Below, piece by piece: positions 27,216 to 35,970 of a stretch of DNA of 64,000 bases. This stretch comes from Chloracidobacterium sp. GTDB taxonomy: Bacteria; Acidobacteriota; Blastocatellia; Pyrinomonadales; Pyrinomonadaceae. The stretch is from contig JADJXP010000001.1 in assembly GCA_016715795.1 (NCBI GenBank), positions 987,319 through 1,051,318 on the forward strand, given 5' to 3'. The notes beneath the pieces are model-generated. The model did no database searches and was not told the DNA's origin. It saw nothing but the letters and a program-made list of their open reading frames with translations. Within the stretch, counting starts at the first letter, position 1. Every line of letters begins with the position of its first letter. The translations under genes were made by a program, and so were the position numbers.

Positions 27216-27341
27216 CGCAGTCTCTTCTACCAACGGAGCTGTGGCTGCCGCCTTCATCATTCCTTATAGGTTTGAGAAGAGAATGTTATCACAAAGCGCA
27301 GAATTTCAACCGCGCTTTTGTTGATTTTTGTCACCGCCTAG

Positions 27342-29510
27342 TCAGAATCGTATCTTAACGCCGCCATTGAAAACACGCCCTTCGAGGTGCGTATATACTT
27401 CGGCAAACGTCGGATCTGTGTGCGGCGGAATGACGACGGGGCCATATTTCCCTTGACGCACGTCGGTCAGGTTCTCACCGTTGATAAAGAGGCTGACCTT
27501 GCCAAACGTCTTCTCGGCAAATATGCCGACCTCGGCGGTCGAGCGCGTCAGCGAGCGAGACTCCAATGTCTGCCGTCCGGCAAAGTAAAACTCAGCTCCG
27601 AATTTGTAGCTTTCATGCTTTTCAAAGACGAGTGATGAATTCACTTTGTGTTTAGGCAAGAGCGTTAAACGCCGCGTACCTGCGAGATAGCCCGCCTTTG
27701 CGTCCGTTAAGGTGTAGCCAAAAAAGAGTTTTGCGATGCCGTAGCCCAGGCGAACATTTGTTTCGAGCCCTTTGCTGATCACCGGCGATTGTTCGTTGCG
27801 AAATCGGTAGCCAAGAAAAGCAGTCGGCCGCAGCGTGATCGGGTCGCTGATGGTCGTGTAAAAGAACATCTGGTTGATCGAGTATGTAAACCGTTCGCCT
27901 GCCGCACCTCGATAGTTTACGTCAACCGTGCCGCCCTGGCTGCGTTCTGCTTTCAGGTTTGTGCCGACAGGGCTGACGTTGCGAAACAGTAATATCTCGG
28001 CTTCCTCGGTGAACATAGTCGGCGTCTTGTACCCACGGCCGTAACCTACCCGCGTTGTCAGTTTGTCCGAAAATCGGTAGAGCAGCGAGACGCGCGGGAG
28101 CACAAACATTCCATAGTGCTTGGCTTTGTCCAGGCGAAAGCCCGCCTCCAGAGAGAGTTTGCTTGTTACATCGACCGTGTCCTGAATAAACACGCCGCCG
28201 TGTGTCCGCGCCTCGTCACGAGGAGAAGTCACGCCCGGCGTATTCTCGCGGAATCGGTCGTGGACAAGGCTGCCGCCAAAAACAAATGCGTGTTTTCCGA
28301 ATGAACGCAGATAAGAGATATCGGTGAACGAATTGAGTTGACGACCTTCAAAGCCGTAGTTAGGCGTCGCAAGCTGTCTGTCAAACATCGCGAGGCTCTG
28401 CTTTGCAAACAAACGGCCGCCACCCGCGAACTCGTGATCGAGATTGAACGTCGCGACGTTGCGCACCGACCGGTTCGATTCAAAATAAACGTGCGATGCA
28501 TCGGGCCGGCCGCGAATCGCAAATACGTCTCCACCCTTGCGGTCTTGGTACGAGAACGAGTTGCTCGCGGTCACCGTCGTCCTGTCGCCGCGATAGAAGA
28601 CGAGTTTTGGTGCCACGCCGACCGCTTTTGTCCTCGGCAACTCTGTAAACTCATCGTCGTCGACGTCATATTCCCTTTGATAGTTAGCCGTGCCGAGAAG
28701 CGTGTAGCCAAAATGGTCGAACTTTCGGGAATTAAAGATCGAGAGGTCAGTGCCCAATGCAGACGTTTGGTTGAGGATGAGGGTCGTTACCGGTGTCTCG
28801 CTCGGGTCTTTTGTTACAAAATTGACGACGCCCGCGATGGCATCGCCACCGAAGAGCGTGGCCGACGGCCCCTTGATTATCTCGACCTGTTTTAGATCGA
28901 GCGGCGGAATTTCGAGCAAACTCAGGCTGCCCGAAAAACCGCCATAGGCCGGAAAACCGTCCTTGAGTATCTGTGTGTATCGGCCGTCGAGGCCCTGAAT
29001 GCGGACGCTTTGCGAGTTTGACGTCGCCGACGTCTGCTGCACCTGAATTCCCGTGCTCTCGTGCAACACCATCGAGACGTTCGCGGGCCGCATATTGATC
29101 TTTTCGTCGATCTCTTCCTCGTCGATGGCCTCGACGCGGGTCGGTTCAGCCTCGATCTCGCGGCCGGTTCGCGTCGATGTAACGGTAACCTCGCCAACCT
29201 CGTGGGTTAACGCAAGAAAGACAGTGTGTTCGCTTGGGTCAGCGAGCGGAAATGTTAGCTTTAGCTCGACAGACTCATAGCCGAGCGATGAGACCTCGAC
29301 GGTGTGCTCGCCATTCGGAATGTTAGCAAGCCGGATATGGCCCTCAGCGTCCGCCGTGGCCATGATATAGGTGCCTTTGACGATCGCCGAGGCCTCGGCG
29401 ACGGCGGCCTTTGTGTCGTGATTCTTAACAAGCAGAGTCAACGTATTGCCGGTCTGCGCAAAGACTGATTGTGCGGCGATGAGGGCCGCGATAAATATTA
29501 TTACTTTCAA
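27342..29510 (-). CDS. TonB-dependent outer-membrane receptor
   Basis: The protein has 722 residues. A signal peptide (about 1-18) is followed by a carboxypeptidase-regulatory-like beta-sandwich (about 22-95), then a TonB box region, a complete plug domain (about 125-235, with VRIQGLDGRYTQILKDG and VEIIKGPSATLFGGDAIAGVVNFVTKDP) and a 22-strand-type barrel ending in F. These receptors import metal chelates, vitamins or glycans. Substrate is not evident, but the co-directional Cys-rich peptide and DUF3703 gene upstream suggest a metal. No cobalamin-type riboswitch is apparent in the 82 bases upstream. Confidence 0.93.
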   Translation of the reverse strand: MKVIIFIAALIAAQSVFAQTGNTLTLLVKNHDTKAAVAEASAIVKGTYIMATADAEGHIRLANIPNGEHTVEVSSLGYESVELKLTFPLADPSEHTVFLALTHEVGEVTVTSTRTGREIEAEPTRVEAIDEEEIDEKINMRPANVSMVLHESTGIQVQQTSATSNSQSVRIQGLDGRYTQILKDGFPAYGGFSGSLSLLEIPPLDLKQVEIIKGPSATLFGGDAIAGVVNFVTKDPSETPVTTLILNQTSALGTDLSIFNSRKFDHFGYTLLGTANYQREYDVDDDEFTELPRTKAVGVAPKLVFYRGDRTTVTASNSFSYQDRKGGDVFAIRGRPDASHVYFESNRSVRNVATFNLDHEFAGGGRLFAKQSLAMFDRQLATPNYGFEGRQLNSFTDISYLRSFGKHAFVFGGSLVHDRFRENTPGVTSPRDEARTHGGVFIQDTVDVTSKLSLEAGFRLDKAKHYGMFVLPRVSLLYRFSDKLTTRVGYGRGYKTPTMFTEEAEILLFRNVSPVGTNLKAERSQGGTVDVNYRGAAGERFTYSINQMFFYTTISDPITLRPTAFLGYRFRNEQSPVISKGLETNVRLGYGIAKLFFGYTLTDAKAGYLAGTRRLTLLPKHKVNSSLVFEKHESYKFGAEFYFAGRQTLESRSLTRSTAEVGIFAEKTFGKVSLFINGENLTDVRQGKYGPVVIPPHTDPTFAEVYTHLEGRVFNGGVKIRF

Positions 29511-29592
29511 AATATTCTCCTGGTCTGACTGATTCTTAGCCCCGCGCGTCGATCAGACGAGCGGCAAAAATGGGCGCAGTTGTGCTGTCGGA

Positions 29593-29913
29593 TCAGGCCT
29601 TGGGTGGCTGCCAGATGGAATTAGGAAATGGGTTTGTGTATGGATTGGTGTATTCGACGGCCAGATCGGCAGCAAAGATGACCGAGGCCTCTATTGGCGC
29701 CGACGCACTCGCAAATCGCGCGCTCGAAACCGGATGACTGCAGCACGAGCAGATGCAGAACGGCGAACATAGTTCGGCATCTGTTTCAGATCCGTCCGTC
29801 GTAACATGTGTCGCGACCGTCACCTCGTCGTCTGAACAGGCTGTCATGTCCTGACACGGCTGGGCGAGCAGGAAGATGATGAAGAGAATGAAGATGAAAC
29901 TAAATATTCTCAC
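29593..29913 (-). CDS. Small exported Cys-rich protein (DUF6660-like)
   Basis: The protein has 106 residues. The N-terminal hydrophobic segment (about 3-20) is a signal peptide or anchor. The core holds the motif LCSPFCICSCC followed by HP, plus further Cys residues (PCQDMTACSDD). This resembles short Cys-rich proteins found next to TonB receptors and metal efflux genes in Bacteroidota, which suggests metal binding. The start overlaps the DUF3703 stop by 4 bases, and the TonB receptor follows 82 bases downstream. The family assignment is from memory of the motif and is tentative. Confidence 0.65.
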   Translation of the reverse strand: MRIFSFIFILFIIFLLAQPCQDMTACSDDEVTVATHVTTDGSETDAELCSPFCICSCCSHPVSSARFASASAPIEASVIFAADLAVEYTNPYTNPFPNSIWQPPKA

Positions 29914-30257
29914 TTTGCGTTTGCGTCGAGTATATGCCGGAGATCATCAGGGATCGGCATTGGCTTAAAGAACCATACATTTGACGCTCCGGTGTTGCCG
30001 GCGGGATAGATGCCGAGCGGCGTTTTCGTCGAAGCTCCGATAATGCGGATCACCTGGCCCCAGATCTCACGCGGCGAGTGCATCTTCAAGGCGAGCTTGA
30101 GCATTCGCCAATGAACACGCGTGTGCTCGTAGGTGATCGCCTGGCCGAGCACATGCGCACGCTCAAGATGACCAAGCGCAGCCGCAAGATCGCCCGCGGC
30201 CTCGCAATCGGCGGCCAGCGTGATCTCGCGGTCTATATGTTCTCTCAACGAGGTCAT
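29910..30257 (-). CDS. DUF3703 family protein
   Basis: The protein has 115 residues. ALGHLERAHVLGQAITYEH near residue 25, H-x-R-MLKLAL and the C-terminal YPAGNTGASNVWFFKPMPIP identify DUF3703. Family members are often found beside heavy-metal efflux or uptake genes. The function is undefined. It is the first gene of a three-gene minus-strand operon with the Cys-rich peptide and TonB receptor, and is divergent from the ECF sigma gene with 50 bases between starts. Confidence 0.83.
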   Translation of the reverse strand: MTSLREHIDREITLAADCEAAGDLAAALGHLERAHVLGQAITYEHTRVHWRMLKLALKMHSPREIWGQVIRIIGASTKTPLGIYPAGNTGASNVWFFKPMPIPDDLRHILDANAK

Positions 30258-30307
30258 GGTAAAAATACGATTATACGACAGAATCAGTTAGAATCGGGTT
30301 TCAACGC

Positions 30308-30916
30308 GTGACGACACCGACAGAACAACGTCCCGAGGTCGAGTTTGAAGCCGGCGGCATCGGCAGCGACGACGCTCGGCTGGTAAAACGCTGCCGCGCC
30401 GGCGATCAGGCGGCGTGGGACGAACTTGTCGATAGATATCAAAGGTTGATATATGCGATACCGCGCCGCGCGGGGCTATCGGAAGAGCAGGCGGCGGATG
30501 TTTTTCAGGAAGTTTTCGTTACGCTTCTCGAAAAGATCGACGCCATCGAGCAGCCGAACCGCATACGTTCGTGGATCGTCACAACGGCGAAATTCAAGAC
30601 GTGGGGCATCATCCGCGGGTCAAAGGGCCACTATTCGCCCGAGACCGAGGAAGAAATGGAAGCCGAGATGGCCGCGATCCGTGACCAAGGCCCGCTCGCC
30701 GACGACATGCTGATTGAGCTTGAGGAACAGCACTTGATCCGAGCGGCGTTAGAAAGAATAGAGGAACGCTGCCGGACGATCTTGTCGATGATCTACCTGA
30801 CCGACCCGGCGGCGAGCTACGCTGAGGTTGCCATTGCGATCGGCGTCGGCGAGACGAGCATCAGCCCGCTAAGGTCACGGTGCCTGAAGAAACTTGAAAA
30901 GGAATTGACGAAATAG
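30308..30916 (+). CDS. ECF-type RNA polymerase sigma factor
   Basis: The protein has 202 residues from a GTG start. Sigma region 2 is in AWDELVDRYQRLIYAIPRRAGLSEEQAADVFQEVFVTLL (about 38-76). Region 4 is in RCRTILSMIYLTDPAASYAEVAIAIGVGETSISPLRSRCLKKLEKEL at the C-terminus. A longer than usual linker (about 95-140, acidic, with EEEMEAEMA) separates them. No classic anti-sigma gene with a transmembrane helix follows. Instead the small protein at 30981 and a TPR-CHAT protein do. The repeated promoter-like motif ahead of neighbouring genes is a candidate target. Confidence 0.93.
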   Translation: MTTPTEQRPEVEFEAGGIGSDDARLVKRCRAGDQAAWDELVDRYQRLIYAIPRRAGLSEEQAADVFQEVFVTLLEKIDAIEQPNRIRSWIVTTAKFKTWGIIRGSKGHYSPETEEEMEAEMAAIRDQGPLADDMLIELEEQHLIRAALERIEERCRTILSMIYLTDPAASYAEVAIAIGVGETSISPLRSRCLKKLEKELTK

Positions 30917-30945
30917 TGTCTTTTTCATGGTCACATCGGCACTGT
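30916..30945 (+). promoter_or_regulatory. Candidate ECF promoter, copy 1 (upstream of 30981 gene)
   Basis: GTGTCTTTTT (30916-30925), 14 bases, then CACTGT (30940-30945). Read as -35 TGTCTT and -10 CACTGT the spacer is exactly 17. The same pattern with identical spacing occurs at 34345 and 35883. It would start transcription near 30952, which rules out ATG 30927 as the start of the next gene and favours ATG 30981. Confidence 0.72.
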
Positions 30946-30980
30946 CTGAACGGAGCAAGGGCAATGGGCCCAATGGAAGA

Positions 30981-31460
30981 ATGAAAAGAACACAGGAACA
31001 ACGCCTCGAACACATCATCCGACGGATGCAGGCTGACACGGCGGCCGATGCACCGGCCGAGTTGATGCAGTTTGCAAAAGGCCTCTACCGCACACGCATT
31101 GTCGAGCCCGCTCCATCCATCGTTCGGCGGTTCGCCGCAGTCTTAAGCGTCGATCTTGCTCCCGGACGTGCGGCCTTCGGCGAACGCAGTGCGACAGGCA
31201 GCCAGGCCCGGCAGATGTTGTTTGAGGCAGGCGACAATGCGATCGACCTTAGGGTTGTTGCGGCCGGCAGAGGTTTCGATGTCCGTGGCCAGATACTCGG
31301 TGACGGATTTGAGGGCGGCAGCGTTGAGATAGGCGAGATAAAAGTTCAGATCGACGAGAACGGCGGATTTGCGTTCAGCGGCCTGTCGGCCGGCGAGTAC
31401 AGCCTCACAGCACGCGGCGGCGAGCAAGAGATATTTATCGAAAAGATCATCCTCAGATAG
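30981..31460 (+). CDS. Small protein with carboxypeptidase-regulatory-like C-terminus, candidate regulator
   Basis: I choose ATG 30981 (MKRTQEQRLEHIIRRMQADT), giving 159 residues. The in-frame ATG at 30927 lies inside the candidate promoter. The N-terminal part is helical and charged, a middle stretch reads LAPGRAAFGERSATGSQARQMLFEAG, and the C-terminus is a small beta domain (GEIKVQIDENGGFAFSGLSAGEYSL) of carboxypeptidase-regulatory type. There is no signal peptide or membrane helix. It lies between the sigma gene and the TPR-CHAT gene and could be a cytoplasmic anti-sigma factor or a protease substrate. That role is inference from position. Confidence 0.7.
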   Translation: MKRTQEQRLEHIIRRMQADTAADAPAELMQFAKGLYRTRIVEPAPSIVRRFAAVLSVDLAPGRAAFGERSATGSQARQMLFEAGDNAIDLRVVAAGRGFDVRGQILGDGFEGGSVEIGEIKVQIDENGGFAFSGLSAGEYSLTARGGEQEIFIEKIILR

Positions 31461-31538
31461 TGCACCCCCAAACTCCATCCACCAAAGGCGAAGGGACGCG
31501 CGAAACCTCCGCCTTTTCCTCATTGTATAATCGGCATA

Positions 31539-34328
31539 ATGCGTCGATCGTCACTCGCCAAACTATTGGTCGCGGCGGCAGATAACGCCGAGCGAGATCG
31601 GTTGCTTAGATCTAATCGCTCATCTGCCGACGAGCGTTTGGCCGCGGAGCTCCGTGACATCTGCTACGCGTCGTGGACGAATGATCCGGTCACGGCGCAG
31701 CGTGCCTCGGCGGCTGCAAATGTGTTGGGGAAGGTCGCCCCGTCACCGGTCACGGCCGCAACTGCGCAGTGGATAAACGGCATCGCCGAAATAACGCGAG
31801 GCCGATTTGAACGCGCGGTAAGATCGCTTAGGCAGGCAGGCGAGATGTTCGCTCTCCTCGGCCGCGACAATGACGCGGCACAGACGCGCGTGGCCGAGCT
31901 TCTCGCTCTGGCGATGCCGGGACGTTATGACGAGGCTGTCGCAGCGGGCGAGGCGGCCCTTGATTATTTTGTTCGCACAAGCGATCACCTCGCGGCCGGC
32001 AAGGTGGCGATGAATCTTGGCAATGTCGTCTCGCGTCAGGGACGGCATCGTGACGCTGAGGCCTATGGCCTCGCCGCATGCCGCCATTTCAAGCGTGCAG
32101 GCGAATCGGCATGGCTGGCAATGGCGGAGAACGGCCTTGCAAATACCTACGCCGAACTGAACCAGTTCGCGAAGGCTCGACGTATCTACGAGAAGGCCCT
32201 CGCGGCCTCCAAGTCCTTGTCCATGACCGTTACTGAGGCCGAGATCGAGGCAAACCTGGGCAATCTTGCGGTGCTTCGCGGCCAATATTCCGAAGCGATA
32301 CGCTATCTCGAAGGCTCGCGTCAACGCTATATCGAACTAGACATGCCACACCAGTCAGCGGTGGCCGACCTTGAGATCGCAGACATCTACAGCGAGCTAA
32401 ATCTCCTCAGCGAGGCGGCGGAGACATACAGGCGCATCGTGCCTGAGTTCGCGCGGCTGAGACTCCGTGCGGAGGAGGCCCGCGCACGGCTGCGTTACGG
32501 CCGGACGGTGGCCGCGCTCGGTGATGAGCGAACGGGCAAACGGGAGTTGCAGAGTGCTCTTCGCCTATTCAAGGCCGAAGGGAACTGCTCCGGACAGGTA
32601 GCTGCCCTGTTGGACTCGGCCGACGTGTTGATAAGGCAGCGGCGGCCTCGCGATGCGCAAGCCGTAATCGCGACCGCACGCGCGGCCTTGCGAAATGACG
32701 ATGATCCTCGACACGAGATCACGCTAAAGCTACTCGATGGCAGAGCCCTTGCCGGGACCGGATCTGTCGGGCGGGCAAGACGCATCCTGGCCGAGGCTGA
32801 GCACATGGCGGCAGATCGCCGGCACACGAGCGTCCTGTACACGATCCGAACCGAGCTCGGTAAACTTGCGGTGATCGGCGGAGATTTGAATGGTGCGGCG
32901 GGGTATTTTCAGAAGGCCATTCGCGATATCGAATCGTTGCGTTCTACCGTCGGTGCAGATGAATTCAGCGTTGCATTTCTGGGTGACAAGGCAGAACCGT
33001 TTGACAGCCTGGCACAGTTGCAGATCGGGCAGGGCAGGCTTGCCGCTGCATTCCGCACCGTTGAGCGTGCCCGCTCGCGCGCATTGCTCGACGCGATAGG
33101 CGGCGGCAAGCATCGGCCCGTTCCACCTGCGCTTCAGCAGCAGCTAGACGATGCCCGATCACGATTGAACCGTCTGTATCGAGCCGTTGAGTACGGTGAC
33201 GAGAGCGACGTGGCCGAAGGCCGAAAAGCTGTCCTCAATGCCGAGAGATCACTGGCCGATCTCATCCGGCGTGTCAACAGCTTGACCGGTGCAAATCGCG
33301 ATGCGGGCAAGGTGCTTGACATCAAAGACCTTCAGCGACGGCTGGGCCGCGACCGTTCGTTGATCGAATACATCGAGATTGACGGCGTCGTATCGGCTTT
33401 TGTCGTCGATGGTACGAGAGTGAGGTATGTCCGCGAGCTTGGTTCTGTAGCGGAAATTCACGGCCTGCTCGACGACCTCAAGTTTCAGTTTGAGACGCTG
33501 CGATACGGCGGCGAGCGGCTATCACGATATGCAGCGCAGATGAAGGGCCGCGCCGACCACTGTCTGAAGCGGCTTTACGACCTGCTCCTCAGTCCGCTCG
33601 TGCGACATCTCGCGGCCGAGAAGCTGGTCATTGTTCCGGCCGGCGTGCTCCATTACGTACCGTTTCACGCGTTGAATGACGGCCAGAGATACCTGATCGA
33701 GAGCTACGAGACGGTCTATGCTCCGAGCGCGGCTGTGTGGGCACGCACGAACGCAAAAAGGCCGCGCGGGCCGCGGAAATCGCTGATCATTGGCTATGCC
33801 GACGAGCGGATACCGCAGGCCGAACGCGAAGCGCACGGCCTCGCAAAGGTCCTGCCCGACGCTGATGTTTTTACGGGAAAACAGGCGACTTTTGAGGCAT
33901 TTACCGCCAATGCCGGCCGGCACGGCCTGATCCATCTCGCATGCCACGGCCAGTTTCGGCCTGATAGTCCGATGTTCTCAAGCCTGCATCTCGCAGATGG
34001 CTGGGTCACAGTGCAGGATATTTGTTCGCGGCGGATCAATGCATCACTCGTAACGCTGAGTGCGTGCGAGACCGGTGTGAGCAAGATCGCGGCCGGCGAC
34101 GAATTGCTCGGGCTGGTCCGCGGCTTCCTGGCCGCCGGGGCCTCGTCGATGATCGTCAGCCTGTGGACGGTGAACGACCGTGCCGCATCCGAGATGATGA
34201 AGCACTTCTACTCAGGCATTTCCGGCGGCCTCTCACCGGCTGCCGCCCTGCGCGAGGCCCAACTGCAACCGGCACTCGGCGGGGAGCATCCATACTTTTG
34301 GTCGCCATTCATCGCGATCGGCCGTTAA
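31539..34328 (+). CDS. TPR-CHAT caspase-like protease
   Basis: The protein has 929 residues. Residues about 60-560 are tetratricopeptide repeats (for example AKVAMNLGNVVSRQGRHRDAEAYG and ANLGNLAVLRGQYSEAIRYLE). Residues about 620-925 are a CHAT domain, a caspase-clan (CD) cysteine protease. The catalytic dyad is visible as His803 in IHLACHGQF and Cys843 in LSACETGVSK. No signal peptide is present, so it is cytoplasmic. The TPR part should recognise a ligand or partner and the CHAT part cleave or modify a protein. TATAAT at 31526-31531 lies only 7 bases before the ATG. It lies 78 bases after the small regulator-like gene. Confidence 0.92.
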   Translation: MRRSSLAKLLVAAADNAERDRLLRSNRSSADERLAAELRDICYASWTNDPVTAQRASAAANVLGKVAPSPVTAATAQWINGIAEITRGRFERAVRSLRQAGEMFALLGRDNDAAQTRVAELLALAMPGRYDEAVAAGEAALDYFVRTSDHLAAGKVAMNLGNVVSRQGRHRDAEAYGLAACRHFKRAGESAWLAMAENGLANTYAELNQFAKARRIYEKALAASKSLSMTVTEAEIEANLGNLAVLRGQYSEAIRYLEGSRQRYIELDMPHQSAVADLEIADIYSELNLLSEAAETYRRIVPEFARLRLRAEEARARLRYGRTVAALGDERTGKRELQSALRLFKAEGNCSGQVAALLDSADVLIRQRRPRDAQAVIATARAALRNDDDPRHEITLKLLDGRALAGTGSVGRARRILAEAEHMAADRRHTSVLYTIRTELGKLAVIGGDLNGAAGYFQKAIRDIESLRSTVGADEFSVAFLGDKAEPFDSLAQLQIGQGRLAAAFRTVERARSRALLDAIGGGKHRPVPPALQQQLDDARSRLNRLYRAVEYGDESDVAEGRKAVLNAERSLADLIRRVNSLTGANRDAGKVLDIKDLQRRLGRDRSLIEYIEIDGVVSAFVVDGTRVRYVRELGSVAEIHGLLDDLKFQFETLRYGGERLSRYAAQMKGRADHCLKRLYDLLLSPLVRHLAAEKLVIVPAGVLHYVPFHALNDGQRYLIESYETVYAPSAAVWARTNAKRPRGPRKSLIIGYADERIPQAEREAHGLAKVLPDADVFTGKQATFEAFTANAGRHGLIHLACHGQFRPDSPMFSSLHLADGWVTVQDICSRRINASLVTLSACETGVSKIAAGDELLGLVRGFLAAGASSMIVSLWTVNDRAASEMMKHFYSGISGGLSPAAALREAQLQPALGGEHPYFWSPFIAIGR

Positions 34329-34344
34329 GAAATTCTTCGCCGGC

Positions 34345-34374
34345 GTGTCTTTTTGATAATATTGGCAACACTGT
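34345..34374 (+). promoter_or_regulatory. Candidate ECF promoter, copy 2 (upstream of subtilase)
   Basis: GTGTCTTTTT (34345-34354), 14 bases, then CACTGT (34369-34374). This is identical in both boxes and spacing to the motifs at 30916 and 35883. It lies 46 bases before the subtilase ATG and just after the CHAT stop codon. Confidence 0.72.
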
Positions 34375-34420
34375 GGTCATGGCGGCGATGGATTTCGCCT
34401 GAGATCGTAGTGAGGTAGTA

Positions 34421-35776
34421 ATGACCGGCAGTAAGAAGTACTTGAAGTTCATTTCCGTCCTTTGGGCGGCTTTATTGCTCATCGGAACGGCCGATGTTTT
34501 TGGTCAGACGGGCCGTGGTGACGATTGCAGTTGCGTCGCCGATCAGGTCATTGTTCAACTTGGCAATGCCGCCGATCTGCCTGCAGTTGCTACGCAATAT
34601 GGGCTCAACGCCACGCCGATCTCTCAGGTTGCATCGCCGCCGATCTATCTTCTCCAGATTACTAACGGACAAACGCCGACGCAGGTCGTCGCGGCGATGA
34701 CCACGCCACCTGACGCCCGCATCATCTTTGCCGAGGTCAACCGCAAATTTTCGCAACTCGAGCGGCCGGGACTCGCCTGGACTCAGGGTCGCTCGTGGGC
34801 GATCGGCCGCTCGTGGGCCATTGGCGGCAGTGTCAAAGGCTACGGCAAGCAGTGGTTTCCGCACAGGATACGTCTGAATCAGGCCTTTGAGGCGGCCGGC
34901 ACTCGAGGGCTTCGCGTAGATAATGGCCAACCGATCGTCGTCGCCGTGCTCGATACGGGCATTGATCTGACGCATCCTGCGTTCGATGGACGGCTGGTAC
35001 CGGTGGCCGACCGTTGGGACTTTGTCGATGGCGACAACGACCCAAGCGAGGTCGGCGTGATCCATCAGGACCCGTCCTACGGCCACGGCACGCATGTTTC
35101 CGGCATTGTCGCTCTGATCGTCCCCGACGCCAAGATAATGCCCATTCGCATACTTGGCCCCGATGGCTCAGGTGAACTCTGGCGCATTACGGCCGGCTTG
35201 ATCTGGGCCGCTAATCACGGGGCCGATGTTGCAAATCTCAGCATCGGCTTTCCTGAAGATGCACGAGTATTGCACGACCTGCTTGACTGCCTCGACGGCG
35301 TGCCAAATCCGACGACATTCCCGATCGGCACGCGCCGATTGGCCGTTTCCGTGGCGTCAGGCAACGGCGGCAATACGACCGAGATATTCCCGGCCGCCGA
35401 ACAGCGTGACGGCATGCTCTCGGTCGCAGCCAGCACTCGGTATGACCGCATGGCGACGTTCTCGTCTTACGACCGGTCGTGGGTCGATGTCTCGGCCCCG
35501 GGCGAAGAGATCGTTAGCGCCTTGCCCGGCGGACGTTACGGCATGTGGTCAGGCACATCGATGGCTGCACCAATGGTCGCGGGCATTACAGCCCTGGTCA
35601 AGGCGAGATATCCGACGACGTTTCCGACGCCGCATGACCTGCTCGATCACGTTAAGGAAACGGCCGTGGATAAGCGCTGGGAAGAGCTTCCGCCATGGGG
35701 CGAGGTCCGCCTCAAGCGTGTCGATGCACTCTGCGCTGTCACGAATAATTTCAAATGTCCTATTCCTTCACAATAG
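34421..35776 (+). CDS. Secreted subtilisin-family (S8) serine protease
   Basis: The protein has 451 residues. A signal peptide (about 1-28) precedes an I9-like propeptide region (about 35-110) and a mature S8 domain. The catalytic triad is Asp178 in AVLDTGID, His222 in GHGTHVSG and Ser380 in SGTSMAAP. The oxyanion-hole region reads VASGNGG. A short tandem duplication (RSWAIG twice, about residues 124-135) lies at the propeptide junction and may be a processing site. It is preceded by the candidate ECF promoter and followed by an intrinsic terminator, so it forms its own transcription unit. Confidence 0.94.
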   Translation: MTGSKKYLKFISVLWAALLLIGTADVFGQTGRGDDCSCVADQVIVQLGNAADLPAVATQYGLNATPISQVASPPIYLLQITNGQTPTQVVAAMTTPPDARIIFAEVNRKFSQLERPGLAWTQGRSWAIGRSWAIGGSVKGYGKQWFPHRIRLNQAFEAAGTRGLRVDNGQPIVVAVLDTGIDLTHPAFDGRLVPVADRWDFVDGDNDPSEVGVIHQDPSYGHGTHVSGIVALIVPDAKIMPIRILGPDGSGELWRITAGLIWAANHGADVANLSIGFPEDARVLHDLLDCLDGVPNPTTFPIGTRRLAVSVASGNGGNTTEIFPAAEQRDGMLSVAASTRYDRMATFSSYDRSWVDVSAPGEEIVSALPGGRYGMWSGTSMAAPMVAGITALVKARYPTTFPTPHDLLDHVKETAVDKRWEELPPWGEVRLKRVDALCAVTNNFKCPIPSQ

Positions 35777-35837
35777 TCCGGCTACGGACAGCCGCCGGAT
35801 AGTCGTCAATCCTGACGGCCAACCGCAGCCCGATAAG

Positions 35838-35877
35838 GGCCACGCCTGAAAGGGCGTGGCCTCTTCTTTTTTCTTGC
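35838..35877 (+). terminator. Rho-independent terminator after the subtilase
   Basis: A perfect 9-bp stem, GGCCACGCC (35838-35846) with GGCGTGGCC (35853-35861), encloses a 6-base loop and is followed by a T-rich tract (TCTTCTTTTTTC). It ends the subtilase transcript. The next candidate ECF promoter begins only a few bases later. Confidence 0.9.
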
Positions 35878-35882
35878 TCAGA

Positions 35883-35912
35883 GTGTCTTTTTCCACTACC
35901 TCAGCTCACTGT
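35883..35912 (+). promoter_or_regulatory. Candidate ECF promoter, copy 3 (upstream of CHRD/FG-GAP protein)
   Basis: GTGTCTTTTT (35883-35892), 14 bases, then CACTGT (35907-35912), the same as copies 1 and 2. It is separated from the upstream gene by a strong terminator, so it must serve the downstream gene at 35971. The 5' leader would be about 50 bases. Confidence 0.72.
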
Positions 35913-35970
35913 GTTCCTGACGACACCCCAGGCAAAGGGGTAATTTTACAAAAACTCAGGTAGGTAGAAA

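Noticed and set aside
30927..30980. Upstream start for the small regulator-like protein
   Set aside because: The ATG at 30927 lies inside the candidate promoter (30916-30945), so it would not be on the transcript.
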